A DNA stretch of 64,000 nucleotides from Solirubrobacteraceae bacterium (GCA_017882455.1 JADGPL010000003.1:1-64000), one strand, 5' to 3'. Shown: positions 45,043 to 54,042, numbered from the stretch's first letter. Notes: a model not told the origin generated them from the sequence alone. Numbers and translations: made by a program.

Positions 45043-46560
45043 TTGTCGGCCACAGCCGTCCATCCCCGAGTGTCCACGAAGCGGACGCCTGAGGTCATCA
45101 TCGTGGGCGCCGGATTCGGCGGGATCGCCGCCGCGATCGAGCTCCGCCGCCACGGGATCGAGCGGATAAGGATCCTCGAGCAGGCTCCCGACCTCGGCGG
45201 GACCTGGTTCTTCAACACCTATCCGGGAGCCGCATGTGACGTTCCCAGTCACCTCTACTCCTACTCCTACGCGCAGCGGCGCAACTGGACGCGCCTGTGC
45301 TCGATGCAGGCCGAGATCCACTCCTACCTGCACGAGGTCGCCCGCACCCACGGAGTCGATCGCCTGGTGCAGAGGAACACCACCGTCAGCTCATGCTCGT
45401 GGGACGAGCAGAGCTGCCGCTGGACGGTGCTGAGCGCCGATGGCGAGACCCGCGAGGCGGACGTGCTGATCCTCGCGACGGGACAGCTGCACCAGCCGTC
45501 CAGGCCCTCGATCGAGGGAGCGGACAGCTTCGCCGGCCACAGCTTCCACTCGGCCGAATGGGACCACGGCTACGAGCTGGGCGGTAAGCGCGTGGCGGTC
45601 GTCGGCACGGGCGCGAGTGCCGTGCAGTTCATTCCCGAGATCGCCCCCGAAGTGCGGCGGCTGACCGTCCTGCAACGCACCGGCAACTGGTTCCTGCCGC
45701 GCAAGAACCGCCGCTATCCCACGATCCTCAGGGCGGCGATCGAACGGGTTCCCGGGCTCCAGGCGCTCAGGCGCAGGTTCGTCTTCGAGTACACCGAGTC
45801 GCTGACCCTCACGATCCGCCACCCGCGGACGCTCGGGCGCGTGGCGAGGGCGCGCTCGGCCGCGTTCATGCGCTCGCAGCTCAAGGACCCGGAGGTCCGT
45901 GCGAGGGCGTGGCCCGACTACACCTTCGGCTGCAAGCGGATCCTGTTCAGCTCTCACTTCCTCCCGGCTCTGCAGCGGGAGAACGTGGAGCTCGTGACCG
46001 AGGCGATCGCGCGCATCGAGCCCGAGGGGATCGTGACGGCCGACGGCACGCTGCACGATCTCGACTGCATCATCTGGGCGACCGGCTTTCGGACCAACGA
46101 CTTCATGTTCCCGATGGAGATCACAGGCGTCGGCGAGCGCTCCCTGCGCACGGCCTGGGCGGGCGGAGCCCACGCTCACCTCGGGATGACGGTGCCGGGC
46201 TTCCCCAACATGTTCCTGATGTACGGGCCCAACACGAACACCTCGGGCGGCTCGATCATCGTCTACCTGGAGGCACAGGCCAGCTACATCCGCCAGGCGC
46301 TACAGCAACTCGGCGCGCACGAAGCCGGCGCGATCGAGGTGCTCCCAGAGGTGGAGGCGGCGAGCGACCGGGCGCTGCAGGCCCGCTTCGCCGGAACCGC
46401 CTGGACGGGGTGCGACTCCTGGTATCGCAACGAACAGGGCCGGATAGTGGCCAACTGGCCGGGCTACATGCGCGAGTACCTCGAGCAGACGCGGGCGCTG
46501 AACCCGGATGAGTACCGCCTCATAGCGCTCCCCGACCGGGCGGCAGTGGCGCCCGTCTGA
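45043..46560 (+). CDS. flavin-containing (Baeyer-Villiger type) monooxygenase
   Basis: 505 residues from a TTG at 45043, supported by a strong aggaggag site 8 nt upstream. FAD fold IIVGAGFGGIAAAIELRRHG, the family signature GGTWFFNTYPGAACDVPSHL, NADPH fold VAVVGTGASAVQFIPEI, and DCIIWATGFRTNDF. It belongs to the class B flavin monooxygenases that turn ketones into esters or lactones. A ttgaca at 45003-45008 may be its -35 element, with a short spacer to tatcta. It is followed 24 bp later by a GMC oxidoreductase. Confidence 0.92.
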   Translation: MSATAVHPRVSTKRTPEVIIVGAGFGGIAAAIELRRHGIERIRILEQAPDLGGTWFFNTYPGAACDVPSHLYSYSYAQRRNWTRLCSMQAEIHSYLHEVARTHGVDRLVQRNTTVSSCSWDEQSCRWTVLSADGETREADVLILATGQLHQPSRPSIEGADSFAGHSFHSAEWDHGYELGGKRVAVVGTGASAVQFIPEIAPEVRRLTVLQRTGNWFLPRKNRRYPTILRAAIERVPGLQALRRRFVFEYTESLTLTIRHPRTLGRVARARSAAFMRSQLKDPEVRARAWPDYTFGCKRILFSSHFLPALQRENVELVTEAIARIEPEGIVTADGTLHDLDCIIWATGFRTNDFMFPMEITGVGERSLRTAWAGGAHAHLGMTVPGFPNMFLMYGPNTNTSGGSIIVYLEAQASYIRQALQQLGAHEAGAIEVLPEVEAASDRALQARFAGTAWTGCDSWYRNEQGRIVANWPGYMREYLEQTRALNPDEYRLIALPDRAAVAPV

Positions 46561-46584
46561 TCGCCCGAGGACAGGAGAGGCCAC

Positions 46585-48159
46585 ATGTACGACTACATCA
46601 TCGTCGGGGCGGGATCGGCGGGCTGCGTCTTGGCCAACCGCCTGTCCGAGGATCCCTCGGTCAGGGTGCTGCTGCTCGAGGCCGGCGGCAGGGACCGCTC
46701 GATCAAGATCAGGATCCCGGCGGCCTTCCCCCAGCAGTTCCACACCAAGCTCGACTGGGACTTCGCCACCGAGCCCGAGCCGCACGTGGACGACCGTGAG
46801 CTGTTCATCCCGCGGGGCAAGGCCCTCGGCGGGTCGAGCTCGATGAACGCGATGCTCTACGTGCGGGGCCGCCCGCTCGACTACGACTCGTGGGAGGCCC
46901 AGGGCGCCCCCGGGTGGGGCTATGCGGACGTGCTGCCGTACTTCATCAAGTCGGAGGACAACGTGCGCGGGGCGTCGGAGTACCACGGCGTCGGCGGTCC
47001 GCTGCGGGTCAGCGAGCAGCGCTCCCCCCGCCCCCTCGACCGTCGCCTGCTCGCCGCCAGCGAGGCGGCGGGAATCCCGCGCATCGCCGACTACAACGGC
47101 CCCGAGCAGGACGGGGTGTCGATGTTCCAGGTCACCCAGAAGAACGGCGCGCGCTTCAGCGCCGCCGACGCCTATCTGCGTCCGGTGCTGAGCAGACCGA
47201 ACCTGGAGGTGCGCACGGGCGTGAGCGTGCTGGGAGTCGAGCTCGAGGGCTCGAGGGCGGTCGGCGTGCGACTGCGCAAGGGCCGCTCCGGAGTGCAGGT
47301 CGCCCGGGCCGAGCGCGAGGTGCTGCTCGCGGCCGGGTCGATCGGCTCGCCGCAGCTGCTGCTGCTCTCGGGAATCGGTCCGGCCGAGGAGCTGCGGGCG
47401 GCCGGAGTGGAGGCACGCCACGATCTCCCGGGCGTGGGCCGCAACCTCCAGGACCACCCGTTCGTGACGCTGATGTGGGAGGTCAGCGACCGCGACACCC
47501 TCTACGGCGCCGACAAGCCCGGGCCGCTGGCCGAGTGGCTGCTGCGACGCTCGGGCAAGCTCAGCTCGACCGTGGCCGAGGTCGTCGCCTTCACCCGCAC
47601 CCGCGGCGGCCTGCCGGCGGCTGACATCCAGTTCCACATGGGAGCGGCCTACTTCGAAGACCACGGCGCCGAGACCTATGACGGTGACTGCATGGTGATC
47701 GCGCCCGTGCTCGTCTCGCCCAGGGCGCGCGGGCAGGTGTGGCTCCGCTCGGCCGACCCCACGGCCAAGCCGCGGATCATCACCAACGCGCTGTCCGAGC
47801 CCGAGGACGTGGAGTCGATGATCGCCGGGATGCGCCTCGCGCGCGAGATCGCCGCCCAACCGGCGCTCAGCGAGATCACCCGCCACGAGCTCAAGCCCGG
47901 CAGCGCAGCCGTGGACCGCGAGGAGCTCGAAGCGGACCTGCGCAGGCGCCTGATGCTCATCTATCACCCCGTCGGCACCGCCCGGATGAGCGACACCCAC
48001 GCACAGGCGGTGGTGGACTCACAGCTGCGGGTGCACGGCGTGGAGGGGCTGCGCGTGATCGACGCCTCGATCATGCCCACGATCGTCGGGGGCAACACGA
48101 ACGCGCCCACGATCATGATCGCCGAGCGCGGCGCCGACCTGATCCGGGGACGGGCATGA
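46585..48159 (+). CDS. GMC family alcohol oxidoreductase (choline dehydrogenase-like)
   Basis: 524 residues, FAD-dependent. N-terminal YIIVGAGSAGCVLANRLSED with LLLEAGGRDRS, GMC signature 1 region PRGKALGGSSSMNAMLYVRG, signature 2 GSIGSPQLLLLSGIGPAEEL, and the C-terminal catalytic HPVGTARM block and NTNAPTIMIAERGADLI. The family oxidises alcohols to aldehydes or ketones. It probably supplies the carbonyl substrate for the neighbouring Baeyer-Villiger enzyme. Its stop overlaps the next start (ATGA). Confidence 0.94.
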   Translation: MYDYIIVGAGSAGCVLANRLSEDPSVRVLLLEAGGRDRSIKIRIPAAFPQQFHTKLDWDFATEPEPHVDDRELFIPRGKALGGSSSMNAMLYVRGRPLDYDSWEAQGAPGWGYADVLPYFIKSEDNVRGASEYHGVGGPLRVSEQRSPRPLDRRLLAASEAAGIPRIADYNGPEQDGVSMFQVTQKNGARFSAADAYLRPVLSRPNLEVRTGVSVLGVELEGSRAVGVRLRKGRSGVQVARAEREVLLAAGSIGSPQLLLLSGIGPAEELRAAGVEARHDLPGVGRNLQDHPFVTLMWEVSDRDTLYGADKPGPLAEWLLRRSGKLSSTVAEVVAFTRTRGGLPAADIQFHMGAAYFEDHGAETYDGDCMVIAPVLVSPRARGQVWLRSADPTAKPRIITNALSEPEDVESMIAGMRLAREIAAQPALSEITRHELKPGSAAVDREELEADLRRRLMLIYHPVGTARMSDTHAQAVVDSQLRVHGVEGLRVIDASIMPTIVGGNTNAPTIMIAERGADLIRGRA

Positions 48160-48968
48160 GCGTCTCGATCAACTACCACCGCGAGGGCGAGGGCCCAGCG
48201 CTCGTCCTGCTTCACGGCGTGGGCCACCACTGGCAGGCGTGGCGTCCGGTCATAGACCTGCTCGCCGGGGAGTTCGACGTGATCGCCTGCGACTCGCCGG
48301 GCTTCGGACGCTCGGCCCCCCTGTCGGCGGGCATCGAGCCGACGATCCCCAACTACGTCGACGCCTTCGAGTGGTTCTTCGCCGAGATCGGCCTCGAGCG
48401 CCCACACGTGGCGGGCAACTCGATGGGTGGCGCGATCACGCTGGAGCTCGCCCGCAGGCGCGCGATCGCCTCGGCCACGGCGTTCTCGCCGGCCGGCTTC
48501 TGGACGGCCGCCGAGCGGCGCTTCTGCCAGCTCTCGCTGCGGGCCGTCGGCAGCATCCCCCCTGCGGCCCGTCCCGCGATCGAGGCACTCGCGCGCACGC
48601 GCGGCGGGCGCGTGGCGCTCTTCTCCCAGAACTTCGGCTACCCGACACGTATGCCGGCGGAGGAGGCGGTGGCGACGCTGCGCGACGCGTGGAGCGCGCC
48701 TGCGCTGGCGGGCGCGCTGGCGGCCTTCGATCGCTACAGCTTCCAGGCGCCCGAGCAGCTGCGTGCCACGCCTGTGACGATCGCCTGGGGACGCCGTGAC
48801 AGGCTCCTGCCCTACCGGCTGCAGGCGCCGCGTGCGCGGGCGATGCTCCCGTGGGCCACCCACGTGACCCTCGGTGCCGGTCATGTGCCGTTCTTCGACG
48901 ACCCTGCGGCCGTGGCAGAGGTGATCCGCGCCTGCGCGGGCTCGGCCGTGGCACCGGCGCGCCGCTAG
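48156..48968 (+). CDS. alpha/beta hydrolase
   Basis: 270 residues. Oxyanion LLHGVGHHWQAW, nucleophile AGNSMGGAITLELAR (Ser near 90), Asp in WGRRDRLLP and His in GAGHVPFFDDP form a complete triad. In context it could hydrolyse the ester or lactone made by the upstream monooxygenase. Overlap with the GMC gene and tight spacing argue for one transcript across 45.0-49.0 kb. Confidence 0.93.
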   Translation: MSVSINYHREGEGPALVLLHGVGHHWQAWRPVIDLLAGEFDVIACDSPGFGRSAPLSAGIEPTIPNYVDAFEWFFAEIGLERPHVAGNSMGGAITLELARRRAIASATAFSPAGFWTAAERRFCQLSLRAVGSIPPAARPAIEALARTRGGRVALFSQNFGYPTRMPAEEAVATLRDAWSAPALAGALAAFDRYSFQAPEQLRATPVTIAWGRRDRLLPYRLQAPRARAMLPWATHVTLGAGHVPFFDDPAAVAEVIRACAGSAVAPARR

Positions 48969-49002
48969 TGTTCCGGCCGGGACGGGCACCTGTACCGGCC
49001 GG

Positions 49003-49099
49003 CGGGGCCGCACATGTGCGGCCCCGAGACACGCCGCATGCGGCGTGTCTACCGATCGGCGCATGCGCCGATCGGCGGGAGCGTGCATGCACGCTCCCG
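49003..49099. repeat. cluster B of tandem RCATGY-centred 24-bp palindromes
   Basis: Four perfect 24-bp palindromes: 49003-49026 (left half cggggccgcaca), 49027-49050 (agacacgccgca), 49052-49075 (ccgatcggcgca) and 49076-49099 (cgggagcgtgca). They are contiguous except for a single spacer base at 49051. Centres are acatgt, gcatgc, gcatgc and gcatgc. A ccggccgg...ccggccgg element (48973-49002) precedes them, as a ccggccgg also accompanies cluster A. The cluster fills the gap between a hydrolase gene and the convergent cutinase gene. Confidence 0.96.
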
Positions 49100-49120
49100 A
49101 ACCGAGCGATCAGCGTGCCG

Positions 49121-49882
49121 CTACCAGCCGATGTGGCTGAACATCATTTCGGCCCCCTGCTGGAGGAACAGGCCACCTTCGTAGTTCTTGTACTCGTGGT
49201 GTTCTGTGTCGCCCGCATTGAACCCCTGGCAGATGGCGTCTTTGAGCCGGCACCAGTCACCGAGGCGGTTGTTGATCTTGGATGAGTAATTGCCCCGCTC
49301 GGTGAGGATGCCCCAGTGTTCATGGCTGTAGTTGCCACGGGCGACGGTTGTGTCGTCCCTGCTGAAGCGCGGGTCGCCGTAGAGGGCCACGCCGTAGATG
49401 TGTGACAGCGAGCTGTCGTTGTTGTTGGTGAGGTTTTCGATCGTGTCTCCGACCACGTGTGCTCCCTGGGAGAAGCCGGCGACGAGGATCTTCATGCTCG
49501 GACAGCTCGAGGCGTCGCCTTTGACTCGGTTTTCCAGGTGTTCGTCGCCTTCCCACACGCTGAAGAAGTAATCCCACGCCTTCCACCATTCAGCGACGTT
49601 CACGGCTGGGTATTCCAGCCCGTAGGACTGAAGCGTCTGGCTGCCGGGCTTGCGCGCTTTGACCCGTTCATAGAGCGCGGCTATCTGCGTGCCCATGCCA
49701 TAGTTGCCCGAGTAGCTTTCGCCCGATCCGCGCACGCCGATCATCTCCACGTTCGAGCAGGCCCAGCCGCTCGCCGGCGCAAGGCCGGCAAAGGCCAGCC
49801 ACGCCAGCAGCGCGAGCGCCGCACCGGCGAGCAGCCGCCGTGTCGTATGTGCCCGGCCGGGCACCATCCCGCCTGAGTACAT
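49121..49882 (-). CDS. secreted cutinase-family serine esterase
   Basis: 253 residues from the ATG at 49882, just after a gaggagt sequence. Signal peptide LLAGAALALLAWLAFAGLAP. Cutinase layout: CSNVEMIGVRGSGES near the mature N terminus, nucleophile VAGFSQGAHVVGD (Ser near 150), YGDPRF, and the C-terminal ICQGFNAGDTEHHEYKNYEG carrying the expected Asp and His. Cysteines pair as in cutinases. Substrates may be polyesters or lipids. Glutamate is mostly GAA. It is convergent with the upstream oxidative cassette, with cluster B palindromes between. Confidence 0.88.
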   Translation of the reverse strand: MYSGGMVPGRAHTTRRLLAGAALALLAWLAFAGLAPASGWACSNVEMIGVRGSGESYSGNYGMGTQIAALYERVKARKPGSQTLQSYGLEYPAVNVAEWWKAWDYFFSVWEGDEHLENRVKGDASSCPSMKILVAGFSQGAHVVGDTIENLTNNNDSSLSHIYGVALYGDPRFSRDDTTVARGNYSHEHWGILTERGNYSSKINNRLGDWCRLKDAICQGFNAGDTEHHEYKNYEGGLFLQQGAEMMFSHIGW

Positions 49883-50212
49883 CTTCGACTCCTCCCTCTG
49901 GCCGGCGCACATGGCGCTGGCTGATTCTGCCTCCGCGCGGCGCCTGGCCGTGCGGAGACCCCCTTGAACGTCAACCACTCTAACTCGCTCGCCCGGCGAG
50001 GTCTTGCACTCTCGACATCGGTTTCCAGCGCTCCACGCGGAGCTCGAGCTGGCGTTGCGCGCCGGCCCCTATGCGCAGCTCGGCGCCAGCGTGCCCGAAA
50101 GCACCGCGCGCGTCCCGGCCTGACGCTGCGCCCCACAACCGCGGGGGCCGCCAGCCTCGCGGGGCGGGCTGCATAACATGGCTGGCGTCATCTTGGCCCG
50201 ATCTCCGACCCA
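49883..50212. other. divergent intergenic region, cutinase / MFS
   Basis: This 330-bp gap holds the promoters of both divergent genes. taacat at 50174-50179 is a candidate -10 for the MFS gene. I see no clear -35, no dyad that stands out and no small gene with protein-like composition. Confidence 0.4.
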
Positions 50213-51673
50213 ATGACGCTGGACACCCCGCGCGCGAAGAGCCTCGCGCTACTGCTGCTGGCGATGACGCAGTTCGTGCTCGTCATCGACGCGTCGATCG
50301 TCAACGTGGCGCTGCCCTCGATCGGGCGCGCCCTGAGCTTCTCCCAGGCCGACCTTTCGTGGGTGGTGAACGCCTACACGCTCACCTTCGGCGGCTTCCT
50401 GCTGCTCGGCGGGCGGCTGGCCGACCTGATGGGGCGCAGGCGCATGTTCATGGTCGGGCTCGTGCTGTTCTCGCTGGCCTCGCTGCTGGGCGGCCTCGCG
50501 CAGTCGGAGGGCTGGCTGATCGCCTCGCGCGCGGTGCAGGGCCTGGGCGGAGCGATCGTCTCCCCCGCGGCCCTGTCGATCATCACGACCACGTTCGCCG
50601 ACGGCGAAGAGCGCAACCGCGCACTCGGCGTCTGGGGGGCCGTGGCCGGCGCCGGAGGGGCAGCCGGCGTCCTCCTCGGCGGCGTCCTCACCAGCGGGCT
50701 CAGCTGGCGCTGGGTGCTGTTCGTCAACGTGCCCATCGGCCTCGCCTGCACCCTCCTGGCCCCCAGGGTCCTCCGCGAAAGCCATGCCGAGGCGGAGACG
50801 CGGAGCTTCGACCTTCCCGGCGCGGTGACGGTCACTGCCGGCCTCGCCCTGCTCGTCTACGCGCTGGTCGACGCCGTCAACGTTGGCTGGGGCTCGACCG
50901 CCACGCTCGGGAAGATCGCGGGCGCGGTGGCCCTGCTCGCCGTGTTCCTGGCGATCGAGACCCGCCAGCGCGCCCCGCTGATGCCCTTCTCGATCTTCCG
51001 CCAGCGGACGCTGCGCGGCGCCGACACGGTCGCTCTGCTGATCGGCATGTCGCTGTTCTCGATGTTCTTCTTCGTGTCCCTGTACATGCAGGAGGTGCTC
51101 CACTACTCGGCCCTGAAGACAGGGCTCTGCTACCTGCCGCTGGCGGTCGGGATCATCGCCTCGGCCGCAGGTGCCTCCGTGGCCGTGACCCGCTTCGGCT
51201 TCAAGTCGATCCTGCTCAGCGGCCTGCTCCTGATCGCCGGTGGGCTGTTCTGGTTCTCGAAGGTCCGGGCCGGCGGCTCCTTCGCGGGCGACGTGCTCGG
51301 GCCCTCCCTGCTCGCGGCATTCGGCCTCGGCCTCTCCTTCGTTCCCGTGACCATCGCCGCCGTCAGCGGCATCGCTCCCCATGAGGCCGGTCTGGCGTCG
51401 GGACTGGTCAACACCTCTCAGCAGGTGGGAGGCGCATTGGGATTGGCGATCCTCGCGACGATCGCCAACACTCGAACCAATGACGTGCTGCGCGCCGGCA
51501 CGCACAACCTCCCAGCCGCGCTCGCAAGCGGATTCGATCGGGCCTTCCTGGTCGGCGCAGGCTTCGCGCTGGCGGGCGCGCTCTTGACGATCGTCCTGAT
51601 CTCCTCACGAGACAGCCGCGCGCACTCCGATGTGGCGCGCCAGGGCGAGGCCGCGGGAGCATCGCTCCTCTGA
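50213..51673 (+). CDS. MFS transporter, DHA2 (EmrB/QacA) family
   Basis: 486 residues with about 14 hydrophobic segments. The DHA2 pattern is present: TQFVLVIDASIVNVALPSIG in TM1, WVVNAYTLTFGGFLLLGGRL, the motif A loop GRLADLMGRRRMF, and motif C-like GAVAGAGGAAGVLLGGVL. Such proteins export drugs or other amphiphiles with protons. No TetR or MarR regulator is adjacent. It ends in a hairpin that covers the stop codon. Confidence 0.93.
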   Translation: MTLDTPRAKSLALLLLAMTQFVLVIDASIVNVALPSIGRALSFSQADLSWVVNAYTLTFGGFLLLGGRLADLMGRRRMFMVGLVLFSLASLLGGLAQSEGWLIASRAVQGLGGAIVSPAALSIITTTFADGEERNRALGVWGAVAGAGGAAGVLLGGVLTSGLSWRWVLFVNVPIGLACTLLAPRVLRESHAEAETRSFDLPGAVTVTAGLALLVYALVDAVNVGWGSTATLGKIAGAVALLAVFLAIETRQRAPLMPFSIFRQRTLRGADTVALLIGMSLFSMFFFVSLYMQEVLHYSALKTGLCYLPLAVGIIASAAGASVAVTRFGFKSILLSGLLLIAGGLFWFSKVRAGGSFAGDVLGPSLLAAFGLGLSFVPVTIAAVSGIAPHEAGLASGLVNTSQQVGGALGLAILATIANTRTNDVLRAGTHNLPAALASGFDRAFLVGAGFALAGALLTIVLISSRDSRAHSDVARQGEAAGASLL

Positions 51674-51696
51674 GCAACCGGCGCCGGCCTCAGAGG
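51667..51696. terminator. hairpin terminator at the end of the MFS gene
   Basis: cctctgag (51667-51674) pairs with ctcagagg (51689-51696); the 14-nt loop itself contains the palindrome ccggcgccgg. It includes the MFS stop codon and has no T tract. Confidence 0.6.
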
Positions 51697-51822
51697 TCGA
51701 CGAGCGCCAGATCCGCCGCCGCCCGCGCGTGGCGAAATAGTACATACGTCCATTAGCTCTCGATCTGTGGGTTTTCACTTGCGCAGCGCCTGCTCGCGCT
51801 GCACACTCCCGGCTCGGATCAA

Positions 51823-51905
51823 CCAGAGCTGAAAAAGGCAAACCCGTCGTGAGACGGGGGCGCAAAGTCAGAGATCTCGATGAGATAGCTCGGCTGCCAG
51901 GAAAG
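51823..51905 (+). promoter_or_regulatory. cyclic di-GMP-I (GEMM) riboswitch
   Basis: The aptamer landmarks occur in order. aaaaaGGCAAACC (51832-51844) is followed by a stem closed by a GTGA tetraloop (cccgtc-gtga-gacggg). GGCGCAAAGTC comes next (51859-51869, consensus GACGCAAAGCC), then a second stem (atctc-gat-gagat) and AGCTCGGCTGCC (51887-51898). gagct and agctc can close the outer helix. It ends about 12 nt before the ggagg of the pilin gene, so control is probably at translation initiation. Confidence 0.88.
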
Positions 51906-51920
51906 CCACGGGAGGCTATC

Positions 51921-52433
51921 GTGCTGTCAGAGTCATCAGATCGCAGTTCCAGGACACCGCAGCTCCGAGGAACGCTCCTCGCCGGCAGGCTTTGGCGGAG
52001 CGTGAGCGACGAGAGCGCCTTCACGCTGACCGAGCTGCTGGTGGTCATCCTCATCATCGGCATCCTCGCGGCGATCGCCGTGCCCTCGTTCCTGAGCACC
52101 ACCTCCAAGGCCGTCGACGCGCAGGCCAAGGAGCTCGTTCGCACCGCAGAGACCACGGCTGAGACGCTCGGGGCAATGGACAGCGGCAGCTACGAAAGGG
52201 TGAGCACGACCGAACTCAACAAAGAGGAACCGACGATACGTATATCGCCCAGCACGAGGGAAGCGTATTTGAGCGCTGCGACCAGCGCGAAGAACAGCTA
52301 CTCGCTCACGGTCAAAGCGACCAATGGCGACGAATTCACGGTCAGCAGAAGCGTGAACGGCGTGCTCAGTCGCACGTGCGCGAGCCCTGTCAGCAAGAAG
52401 GGCTGCGGTGGAGGAGAAACCTCCACCTGGTGA
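51921..52433 (+). CDS. type IV pilin-like protein
   Basis: 170 residues from the GTG at 51921, 6 nt after ggagg. A long leader of about 33 residues ends at SDESA, then FTLTELLVVILIIGILAAIA, the class III pilin helix with Glu at +5. The -1 residue is Ala rather than Gly. A globular domain follows with a C-terminal Cys pair (SRTCASPVSKKGCGG), as in pilin D-loops. The c-di-GMP riboswitch directly upstream ties pilus production to the second messenger. No prepilin peptidase or assembly ATPase is nearby. Confidence 0.88.
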   Translation: MLSESSDRSSRTPQLRGTLLAGRLWRSVSDESAFTLTELLVVILIIGILAAIAVPSFLSTTSKAVDAQAKELVRTAETTAETLGAMDSGSYERVSTTELNKEEPTIRISPSTREAYLSAATSAKNSYSLTVKATNGDEFTVSRSVNGVLSRTCASPVSKKGCGGGETSTW

Positions 52434-52586
52434 ACTTGGGGGAGACAGGGCAGCGGGCCCTCCGGTCGCTTCGGGGGATGACGGCGTGGGGGCCCGCAAC
52501 GCCCATCGGCTTCAGGTGGTAGGCCGCAGCCGCACAACGGGTTCACCCGGATCCGGGCTCTCCGCCTGCATGGCAGCATTGCCGAG

Positions 52587-52754
52587 GTGACGCTCCTCTG
52601 GTTCCTCATCTGGCTGATCGCCAACAACATCGGCAGCCACGAGCCGCTGATGTTGAACCCCGTAAACGCCTGGACGGCGACGCTCATCCTCGCCATCGCC
52701 CTCGACCTCAGCGCCTCGCACGCGCGCGGCCGGGGTGCGGAGGGCAAGCACTAA
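52587..52754 (+). CDS. small membrane protein (55 residues)
   Basis: GTG at 52587 behind gccgagg opens a 55-residue frame: TLLWFLIWLIANNIGSHEPL, then NPVNAWTATLILAIALDLSA and a charged tail. Two membrane segments with an Asn/His-rich turn. The composition is clearly protein-like. It follows the pilin gene by 153 bp on the same strand and is convergent with the PucR gene. Family not recognised. Confidence 0.65.
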   Translation: MTLLWFLIWLIANNIGSHEPLMLNPVNAWTATLILAIALDLSASHARGRGAEGKH

Positions 52755-52777
52755 GCGCAGCGAGACAGGCGCGGAGC

Positions 52778-54022
52778 TCACTCGCTCGGCGCACGCGCGC
52801 CCAGCCAGTGGACGATCTCCAGCGCCAGTCCCACCTGCAGTCCTCGGTGCTCGAGCGGAGCCGGAAGCAGCTCGCGCGCGCGAGCGAGCCGATTGAGGAC
52901 CGTGTTGCGGTGGGCATAGAGGGCGCGGGCGGCACGCGAGGCGCTGAACTCCTCGCGGATGTAGACCCGCAGCGTCTCGCGCAGATCCGCATCTGCGCCG
53001 GTGAGCTCTCCGAGCGTTCGCGAGACGAACTCCCACGCGCCGTCCTCGTCCTGGGCTGAGAGCGCCACCAGTTGCACGTCCTCGTAGCTGGCGATGCGCA
53101 GGTTCCCGGGCATGCGATGCATCAGGCGCTGAGTGGCCAGCGCGTCGAGATGACCGCGACGAAAGCCCTCCATGCCGGTGGCGGTCGAGCCGAGAGCGAT
53201 CCGCACACCGGGACTGCCCTGGAGGTGGGAGCGCACAGCATCGAGGTCCGGCTCCTGCGAGCCCGCGTACCAGACCCACAGCGAGCGGGTGCTGCCCACG
53301 ACCGTGAACGGGCTGCGGGCGCCCGCAGCCCGCGCGAGCGCGTCGGCGGCCCGCTCCAGCTCGCCCTGGTCGGACACCTCGGCCTCGCTCCACACCACCG
53401 CCGCGGTATGGCGTCGGGACATCTCGTAGCGCAGTCGCGCGCTGGCGCGAGCGCTCGTGATCGGCGCGCCCTCGAGAACCAGGTTGACGGTCTCGAGACG
53501 CTCGGCGTGGGTGCCACGCACGAGTTGCTCGCGCTCGCGGTCGATCAGCTCCTGGAGCCCGGCGACCGTCTCATCGACGAAGGCGAAGATCGAGCGGGAG
53601 GTGACGTCGAGCAGCTCCCGCAGCTCATCGGGGTCATCGGTCAAGGTGAACGCGCGGCTCATCCAGGCGCGCCACGCCACGTTCTGGCCGATCCGGTAGA
53701 TGTTGAGCGTCGTGTCGTCGAGCCCGCGGCGCACGATGTCGCGAGCCAGGTCCAGCACCTGCGGGCTGAGGTTGGCCGGCACAGGGGCTCCGGGACGGCG
53801 CACGTTGGCGCTCGCCCAGTGCAGGATGTTGGCGTGGTCGGTGGCGATGGTGGCGGCGGTGATCGTCGGGTCATCGGAGAGCCTGCGAGGCGCGGCGGCC
53901 AGCACGGCCGCGTCGACCTCTCCGAAGAGCGCGTCGGGATCCTCGATCAGGGTGCTCGCGCCGGCACGGATGAGGGCGGCTATGCGCTCTGGCGGCGGCT
54001 CCCAGTTGGTCGCGACTGACAT
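52778..54022 (-). CDS. PucR/CdaR family transcriptional regulator
   Basis: 414 residues. An N-terminal helical sensor-like domain is followed by a GGDEF-like central domain (about 190-300). The C-terminal PucR helix-turn-helix reads LRVYIREEFSASRAARALYA followed by HRNTVLNRLARARELL. Such regulators often control adjacent catabolic or stress genes. The start is the ATG at 54022; the monooxygenase gene lies divergently, with an inverted repeat between. It is the probable regulator of that monooxygenase. Confidence 0.9.
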   Translation of the reverse strand: MSVATNWEPPPERIAALIRAGASTLIEDPDALFGEVDAAVLAAAPRRLSDDPTITAATIATDHANILHWASANVRRPGAPVPANLSPQVLDLARDIVRRGLDDTTLNIYRIGQNVAWRAWMSRAFTLTDDPDELRELLDVTSRSIFAFVDETVAGLQELIDREREQLVRGTHAERLETVNLVLEGAPITSARASARLRYEMSRRHTAAVVWSEAEVSDQGELERAADALARAAGARSPFTVVGSTRSLWVWYAGSQEPDLDAVRSHLQGSPGVRIALGSTATGMEGFRRGHLDALATQRLMHRMPGNLRIASYEDVQLVALSAQDEDGAWEFVSRTLGELTGADADLRETLRVYIREEFSASRAARALYAHRNTVLNRLARARELLPAPLEHRGLQVGLALEIVHWLGARAPSE

Positions 54023-54042
54023 CCCGCCACGGTACTACCATG

